From positions 1,612,001-1,676,000 of the forward strand of contig CBDHFM010000030.1 of NCBI GenBank assembly GCA_965262505.1: a stretch of DNA of 64,000 nt, given 5' to 3'. Under the pieces are notes generated by a model. That model was not told where the DNA came from. It saw nothing but the letters and a program-made list of their open reading frames with translations, and made no database searches. The stretch comes from JACPPO01 sp965262505 (lineage in GTDB: Bacteria > Acidobacteriota > Vicinamibacteria > Vicinamibacterales > UBA2999). Below, in pieces: positions 59,495 to 64,000 of the stretch (position 1 is its first letter; each line of letters starts with the position of its first letter). Both the position numbers and the translations under genes were made by a program.

Positions 59495-61699
59495 TCAGCC
59501 TTCTGTGACGATCTCGGAAATATCAGCAATGCCCAGAACGAGATCCCGCAGCGCTGCCACCAACGCCAGCCGCGCCTGGCGAAGCGGCTCATCGTCGGTC
59601 ATGACCAGGACATCGTCGAAAAACTTCGCGACCGCGGGCTGGAGCCCCGCGATGCCCGCAAATGCCTCGCGGTAGTCCCCGCCCGCCGCCGCATCCCTGA
59701 TCCCGGGCGCGCGTGCATCGACTTGTGACCAGAGAGCCTGCTCGGCCGGCTCGACGAGCCGTGCCTGAATCGCCGGCCAGTCGCCAGCGTCGCCTACGCC
59801 CTTCGTGATGTTCTTGACGCGCTTCAACAAGGTCGCAACACCCAGGAGCGCCTCTGACCCGCCCATCTGCGCAAGCGCCTCGAGCTTGAGGCGAGCCTCC
59901 AGAGGACTCACGCGTTCGATTCCGCTGTGCAGAACGGCCCGCACGTTGCGCACGTCGTAGCCACGCTGCTCGAGCAGGTATCCAAGGCGATCCGCCATGA
60001 AGGAGAAGAGAGGCACCGACGAGTCCCCATACCCGCCGAACGGCTCGGCCGCGCGCGTCAGCAGCGCTCCCAACGGCAGCCGTGTCTGAAGGCCCGTCAT
60101 CTCCGGCAAGTCCGCCAGAATCTTCACGGCGCCCTGTGCCTGCCGCCGCAAGCCAAGCGGATCGCGCGAGCCGGTCGGGCGCTCGCCAGCGGTAAACATG
60201 GCGACGACGGAGTCAAGCTTGTCGGCGAGCGAGACAGCGGCCCACGTAACGGCGGCCGCGCCAAGCTGCTGGCGCGACGGAGACGCATCCGCCTCGACAC
60301 CGATCGGCAGATAGTGGAAATAGATCGCCTTCCAGACCGCCTCGGGCTGCCCTTCCTCGCGCGCGTAGATCCCACCCATCGACCCTTGGAGCTCGGTCAG
60401 CTCCCGCACCATGTCCGTGCCAAGATCCGCCTTGCAAAGACGGCCGGCATGCTCGGCGTCACCGGCAACCGTCTCGGGCTGCTCGAACGCAGCGTGGGCA
60501 ATCCACCGTGCGAGCGCCGCGACGCGTTCGGCCTTCTCTCGATAGCTACCCAGCTTCTTGTGAAAGAGAATGGTCGACAGGCGCGCCGCCCGCGACTCCA
60601 GCGTGGCTTTGCGATCTTCGTCCCAGAAAAATCGCGCGTCGCGAAGCCGCGCAGCGAGGACCCGTTCCGCGTTCCGTGCGATAACCTCTGGCTTCTCAGG
60701 CTGCGTGTTGGTCACCGCCAGGAATGCGGGCTTCAGCTTCCCTGCCTCGTCCACTACGGGAAAGTAGTGCTGGTGATGAATCATCGTCGTCGTCAGCACT
60801 TCCTCCGGTAGTTCCAGGAACTCAACCGAAAAATGGCCGGCAACGACGGAGGGGTACTCGACGAGGTCCGGCACTTCCTGCAGGAGCGACGAATGCGCTG
60901 CCACGAGGCCACTCACGCGGCCGCCCAGCCGCCGGGCATGCGTTTCCAGCTCACGTCGAATCCTGGATTCCCGCTCGCGGCGATCGAGAATGACAAAGTT
61001 TTCGAGCAGCCTGGCCTGGTAGTCCTCGAAGGTCTTGATCTTGATGGCCCGGCCCGCGCGCCCGCTCGTCGTCAGGAAACGATGGCCGTACGTGTGGGAG
61101 CCGGACCGGACGTCCTGCACGTTCGGACTCTGCGCAAGCTCGGACCGGCGGATGACGAATGGAACGACGCGACCGCCGTACATCAGCACCAGCCACCGGA
61201 TCGGCCGTGCGAAGACGAGGTCCCCCTTCCCGTCTTCGAGGTGAGCGTCCCACCGCATCTGCTTGGGGAACGTCAGGTCTCGTAGCAGCCCGCCGGCAAC
61301 GTCCGCGAGCACGTCGATAGTGGCTTTGCCGCGCTGCCCGACCCGGTGGGCCAGATACGTGCCTTTGGGTGTCTCGAGCCGTTCGAGCGCGGTGACGTCG
61401 ACGCCATGCTTTTTCGCGAACCCGACAGCCGCAGGGGTCGGTTCACCATCAGGCCTGAACGCGGCCGTGACCGGCGGGCCGGTGACCACCTCTTCGAAAT
61501 CCGTCTGGCGCTCGGCAAGCTTGGCCACGCGTGCTGCCAGCCGCCTCGGGGTGCTGAAACTCTCCGCCGGCGCCGTGGAGGCAAGCCGGGACGCCTTGAG
61601 GCGCACGTCGAGATGCCGCGCGAGCTGCGCCGTCAGCCCGGGAAGCCATCCCGCAGGGAGCTCCTCGCATCCGATCTCAATCAGCAGCTCACGATCCAT
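59495..61699 (-). CDS. glyS: Glycyl-tRNA synthetase beta subunit
   Basis: 734 residues. Begins LLIEIGCEELPAGWLPG, typical of GlyS. Internal marks: LTFPKQMRWDAHLEDG, FARPIRWLVLMYGG, VLTTTMIHHQHYFPVVDEAGKL, FWDEDRKATLESR, VRELTELQGSMGGIYARE, LADKLDSVVAMFTAGERPTGSRDPLGLRRQAQG, and a DALR-like C-terminal helix region. Follows glyQ with 3 bp, forming the alpha2beta2 enzyme. Confidence 0.97.
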   Translation of the reverse strand: MDRELLIEIGCEELPAGWLPGLTAQLARHLDVRLKASRLASTAPAESFSTPRRLAARVAKLAERQTDFEEVVTGPPVTAAFRPDGEPTPAAVGFAKKHGVDVTALERLETPKGTYLAHRVGQRGKATIDVLADVAGGLLRDLTFPKQMRWDAHLEDGKGDLVFARPIRWLVLMYGGRVVPFVIRRSELAQSPNVQDVRSGSHTYGHRFLTTSGRAGRAIKIKTFEDYQARLLENFVILDRRERESRIRRELETHARRLGGRVSGLVAAHSSLLQEVPDLVEYPSVVAGHFSVEFLELPEEVLTTTMIHHQHYFPVVDEAGKLKPAFLAVTNTQPEKPEVIARNAERVLAARLRDARFFWDEDRKATLESRAARLSTILFHKKLGSYREKAERVAALARWIAHAAFEQPETVAGDAEHAGRLCKADLGTDMVRELTELQGSMGGIYAREEGQPEAVWKAIYFHYLPIGVEADASPSRQQLGAAAVTWAAVSLADKLDSVVAMFTAGERPTGSRDPLGLRRQAQGAVKILADLPEMTGLQTRLPLGALLTRAAEPFGGYGDSSVPLFSFMADRLGYLLEQRGYDVRNVRAVLHSGIERVSPLEARLKLEALAQMGGSEALLGVATLLKRVKNITKGVGDAGDWPAIQARLVEPAEQALWSQVDARAPGIRDAAAGGDYREAFAGIAGLQPAVAKFFDDVLVMTDDEPLRQARLALVAALRDLVLGIADISEIVTEG

Positions 61700-61702
61700 A
61701 CG

Positions 61703-62581
61703 CTAGGAGGCCTCCGGCGCCGCGTCGGACGCCCCGACGTACGCCCCCGCGACGGCTACCGCGAGCTGCCGGACACGGAGAATGTAGGCGGTGCGCTCGG
61801 TGACGCCGATGCTGCCGCTCGAATCAAGCACGTTGAACAGATGCGAACACTTGAGGCAGTGCTCGAGCGCCGGCCAGATCAGGCCTGACGCAAGCAACCG
61901 CTCCGAAAAGCCGTAATACCGGTCAAAGAGATCGCGATGGAGCGTCGCGAACTCTTCGGCCGGCATATCCACGTGGCCAAAAGCGTACTTCGACTGATCG
62001 ATCTCCTCCTGCAGTCGCACCTCGCCGTACTTCACGCCGCCACCCCATTCGAGATCGAAGACGTTATCGACGCGCTGCAAGAACATCGCGATCCGCTCGA
62101 GGCCGTACGTGATCTCGCATGAAATAGGTGCGAGGTCTATGCCGCCCACCTGCTGGAAATACGTGAATTGTGTAATCTCCAGGCCGTCGAGCATCACCTG
62201 CCAGCCGATCCCCCAGGCGCCAAGCGTTGGCGATTCCCAGTTGTCCTCTTCGAAGCGGATGTCGTGCTGCCGCGGGTTGATACCGCACGCCTCGAGGCTA
62301 TCGAGGTAGATCTGCTGCACGTCGTCCGGGGACGGCTTGAGAATGACCTGATACTGATGGTGCTTGAACAGGCGATTCGGGTTTTGCCCGAAGCGACCGT
62401 CGTCCGGCCGTCGCGAAGGCTGCACGTACGCCACGCTCCACGGCTTTGGCCCGAGCACCCGGAACAGGGTCTCGGGATGCGACGTGCCGGCACCCACCTC
62501 AAGGTCGAGCGGCTGCTGCAGGAGACAACCGTGGGACGCCCAGAAGGCCGAGAACTTGAGAATGAGATCCTGAAATGTCAC
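61703..62581 (-). CDS. glyQ: Glycyl-tRNA synthetase alpha subunit
   Basis: 292 residues. The class II catalytic core: TFQDLILKFSAFWASHGC, QPLDLEVGAGTSHPETLFRVLGP, YVQPSRRPDDGRFGQNPNRL, HQYQVILKPSP, DIRFEEDNWESPTLGAWGIGWQVMLDGLEITQFTYFQQVGG, and CLKCSHLFNVLDSSGSIGVTER. Together with glyS it charges tRNA-Gly; a tRNA-Gly gene is at 31237. Confidence 0.98.
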   Translation of the reverse strand: MTFQDLILKFSAFWASHGCLLQQPLDLEVGAGTSHPETLFRVLGPKPWSVAYVQPSRRPDDGRFGQNPNRLFKHHQYQVILKPSPDDVQQIYLDSLEACGINPRQHDIRFEEDNWESPTLGAWGIGWQVMLDGLEITQFTYFQQVGGIDLAPISCEITYGLERIAMFLQRVDNVFDLEWGGGVKYGEVRLQEEIDQSKYAFGHVDMPAEEFATLHRDLFDRYYGFSERLLASGLIWPALEHCLKCSHLFNVLDSSGSIGVTERTAYILRVRQLAVAVAGAYVGASDAAPEAS

Positions 62582-62603
62582 AAAAGTGGCTGCCCCACAC
62601 CTT

Positions 62604-63347
62604 CTAGTTGTGTCGGCGGAGATCGCGGAGTACGCGATCCGATTTCAATGTCTTCTCCAGGTGCACGGCGATGAGGCCACGGTGCATCTGCTCCAGTTCC
62701 TTGAGCGCACGACGCTCGGCCGGCAGCTCTCCCGCACGATCCGGCCCCAGACTGCGCGAGGCAGCCAGAAACGCCATCGCCGCGTCCGAGAGCGTCCCCC
62801 GTGCCTCCGGATACACCCCCTGCAACCTGAGAAGCCAATACTCGAAGTATCGCGCGAGCGGCTCCGCCGGGGCGCCGGCCGCCAGCGCGTGGAGCATCGA
62901 TGTGCCCAGACGATAGAGGCGCTCGTCAGCGTCCGCATCCTGTGCCCACTCGTCGAGCAGCTCCGCGAAGTACCCAACGTACCCCAGCGCGTCGTCGTCG
63001 ATGTGGTGTCCGGCCTCGGACGATCGCTCGCGTACGCGGGGAACGCCCTGGGCCCCATCATCTGTGGCTCTCTGCCCCGCTCTTGCCGGACCAATGAGGC
63101 CGAGCGGCGAACGAATCGTCTCCGCGAAGTTCAGCCCCACCAGTTCACGCCGCTCCTTCTCGAAGTAGGCCACGCGGGCTTCAGTGAGCGGCTCGAGCGC
63201 GCCGACAAATGGTGACCGCGCGCGACGGGCCCCTTTGGCGACACCCCGTTTCTTCCCGCGATCGCGCGTAAGAAAAACGACGATGCGATCGGCTTCGCCG
63301 AGCTTATAGGTGCGGAGAATGAGCGCGTCGGCAGTGTGCAGCGGCAC
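62604..63347 (-). CDS. recO: DNA repair protein RecO
   Basis: 247 residues from GTG 63347. The N-terminal OB fold shows LILRTYKLGEADRIVVFLTRDRGKKRGVAKGARR and the C-terminal helical part ALAAGAPAEPLARYFEYWLLRLQGVYPE. RecO loads RecA on SSB-coated DNA with RecF/RecR. There is a polar, Arg/Gly-rich insertion around residues 85-118 absent from most RecO. It lies just upstream of glyQ and just downstream of the mgtE fragment. Confidence 0.92.
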   Translation of the reverse strand: MPLHTADALILRTYKLGEADRIVVFLTRDRGKKRGVAKGARRARSPFVGALEPLTEARVAYFEKERRELVGLNFAETIRSPLGLIGPARAGQRATDDGAQGVPRVRERSSEAGHHIDDDALGYVGYFAELLDEWAQDADADERLYRLGTSMLHALAAGAPAEPLARYFEYWLLRLQGVYPEARGTLSDAAMAFLAASRSLGPDRAGELPAERRALKELEQMHRGLIAVHLEKTLKSDRVLRDLRRHN

Positions 63348-63378
63348 AAACTGTATCTATTTTACTTCGTCGGGTCCC

Positions 63379-63470
63379 TCACGGGATCGGCGCAAGGTAC
63401 CGCATGAACACCGTCGCCAGACCGAGGAACGAGAAGAAGCCGAACACGTCGGTCAGGGTTGTAATGAAGG
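63379..63470 (-). pseudogene. mgtE: C-terminal fragment of a magnesium transporter (MgtE-like), truncated at its 5' side
   Basis: Reading the minus strand in from ~63470 gives FITTLTDVFGFFSFLGLATV and then FMRYLAPIP and a TGA (63381-63379). This matches the last membrane helix of MgtE-type Mg2+ channels (the TTxTDxxGFFxFLGLA motif). No continuation upstream exists: at ~63470 the sequence changes to AT-richer DNA with stops in all frames. The rest of the gene was lost through insertion or recombination at this point. Confidence 0.75.
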
Positions 63471-63639
63471 GGGATTATATAGTTGGATTGGCACGCCAGC
63501 GCCAAATATTTGACGCGTCCATATACCGATCGCTATGTATTTCCTTAAAGGTATTGTTATGGGTATGATTATGGGGATTGCTATACGTAAGTGCTATACA
63601 CACGTGGCATGTTGAGTTGGATGGGGGTCAACTAGGGCC
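63471..63639. other. AT-richer non-coding segment at a composition boundary
   Basis: Visibly lower GC than the whole preceding window (for example TATATAG at 63476-63482 and repeated GGTAT/GCTATAC words). No gene is supported. Likely foreign DNA next to the broken mgtE; it may carry the promoter of the 63640 gene, but no clear -35/-10 pair was chosen. Confidence 0.55.
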
Positions 63640-63894
63640 ATGACTCAGGATAATATCGATACAATTTTAAATCGTCTGAATGATATTCAGACCAAGAACG
63701 ACGAAGACCATGCGCGCGTGGAACAACGACTAAATTCAATTGACGCACGACTAGGCGTTGTAGACGCACGGCTAGGGGGCGTTGATCAACGGCTTGTCGG
63801 CGTTGATCAACGGCTTGTCGGCGTCGAGCGTGGCCTTCAGGAAGTTCGACATCTCATCGACGCCGACGACATCGAGAAGCGGCTGTCCACGTAA
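63640..63894 (+). CDS. Small coiled-coil protein with 21-bp tandem repeats
   Basis: 84 residues. An N-terminal helix (DNIDTILNRLNDIQTKNDEDH) leads into heptads: IDARLGV, VDARLGG, VDQRLVG, VDQRLVG, VERGLQE (residues ~34-68). These predict a parallel coiled coil with Val/Ile and Leu at the core. The two VDQRLVG units are encoded by an exact 21-bp tandem repeat (63781-63801 and 63802-63822). Such small proteins occur near mobile-element genes; no function is assigned. Confidence 0.65.
   Translation: MTQDNIDTILNRLNDIQTKNDEDHARVEQRLNSIDARLGVVDARLGGVDQRLVGVDQRLVGVERGLQEVRHLIDADDIEKRLST
63739..63822 (+). repeat. Four 21-bp tandem units within the coiled-coil gene
   Basis: Units start at 63739, 63760, 63781 and 63802; the last two are identical and the first two diverged. 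One unit equals one heptad, so copy-number change would lengthen or shorten the coil in register. Confidence 0.85.
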
Positions 63895-63902
63895 AACGCT
63901 GG

Positions 63903-64000
63903 ATGGCTACGATGAAACGACCTGACTACGGCAACGCTACACCAGAGGATCTTGCGCGCGCCCTGATGCGGCCTACGAACGTGCGCCCGACGCGAGCCCG
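63903..64000 (+). CDS. Hypothetical protein (partial, 3' end off window)
   Basis: Open from ATG 63903 to the window edge, 32 visible codons: MATMKRPDYGNATPEDLARA then LMRPTNVRPTRA. An in-frame ATG at 63912 is an alternative start. The 'Y-G-x-A-T-P-E-D-L-A-R-A-L' run looks like the start of small conserved proteins seen beside mobile genes, which I cannot name. It follows the coiled-coil gene by 8 bp, probably one transcript. Confidence 0.55.
   Translation, partial: MATMKRPDYGNATPEDLARALMRPTNVRPTRA

Noticed and set aside
57322..59508. 728-codon plus-strand open frame opposite ppdK
   Set aside because: Third-position GC bias opens the antisense frame; the residues show no family motif while the minus strand encodes complete PpdK.

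Overview
The window is GC-rich bacterial chromosome with dense, often overlapping genes (ATGA and GTGA junctions). The gene content suggests an Acidobacteriota member, probably near Vicinamibacteria. It includes an S55 (SpoIVB-like) secreted peptidase, an acidobacterial VWFA-related protein, DUF6152, a reaction-centre-type diheme cytochrome, a PQQ-type dehydrogenase, BamD, and an Mla lipid-transport system that implies an outer membrane. Taxonomy is inferred from gene content only.

Layout. 1-3114 (minus): trpE (cut by the window edge) and a fused aroD-aroE, preceded by a complete transcription attenuator with promoter, 30-residue leader peptide holding three consecutive Trp codons, antiterminator and 14-bp terminator. 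3185-11555 (plus): secreted proteins (S55 peptidase, two beta-propeller proteins, a TPR protein), two of them frameshifted. 11626-15999 (minus): CHRD protein, PQQ/cytochrome dehydrogenase and two Dpp-type permeases. 16119-18451: a sigma-54 activator, also frameshifted. 19264-31059 (mostly plus): a housekeeping run of aroC, def, fmt, rsmB, a PASTA protein, rpe, a thioesterase, a sugar epimerase, bamD, a lipoprotein, pgsA (minus), a sugar-1-phosphate nucleotidyltransferase and a phosphohexomutase.

31064-40924 is the accessory part. It is bounded by two inverted copies of a ~140-bp palindromic MITE-like repeat. It holds tRNA-Gly(CCC), whose 3' end is repeated 6.2 kb downstream (an island-like segment with cytochrome, degenerate esterase, DUF6152, hypothetical and broken amidohydrolase genes), an rpiB-deoC-barrel-protein operon, hpt followed by a upp remnant, and tRNA-Val(CAC), whose 3' end is repeated 98 bp downstream.

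40933-63347 (mostly minus): a hypothetical secreted protein, mlaD-mlaF-mlaE-uvrB, a VWFA protein, an oxygenase-like protein, a DHH phosphoesterase (plus), a REP/RAYT element with 31-bp inverted ends between two convergent genes, a patatin-like protein, greA, an RNA methyltransferase and rarA (plus), mutL, ppdK, glyS, glyQ and recO. At 63470 the chromosome appears broken: an mgtE 3' end is cut off and AT-richer DNA with a small heptad-repeat gene begins.

No CRISPR array, rRNA, prophage structural genes or defence system was seen. The most notable items are the trp attenuator over a shikimate/trp operon, the REP/RAYT unit, the inverted palindromic repeats and the tRNA-3'-end duplications.
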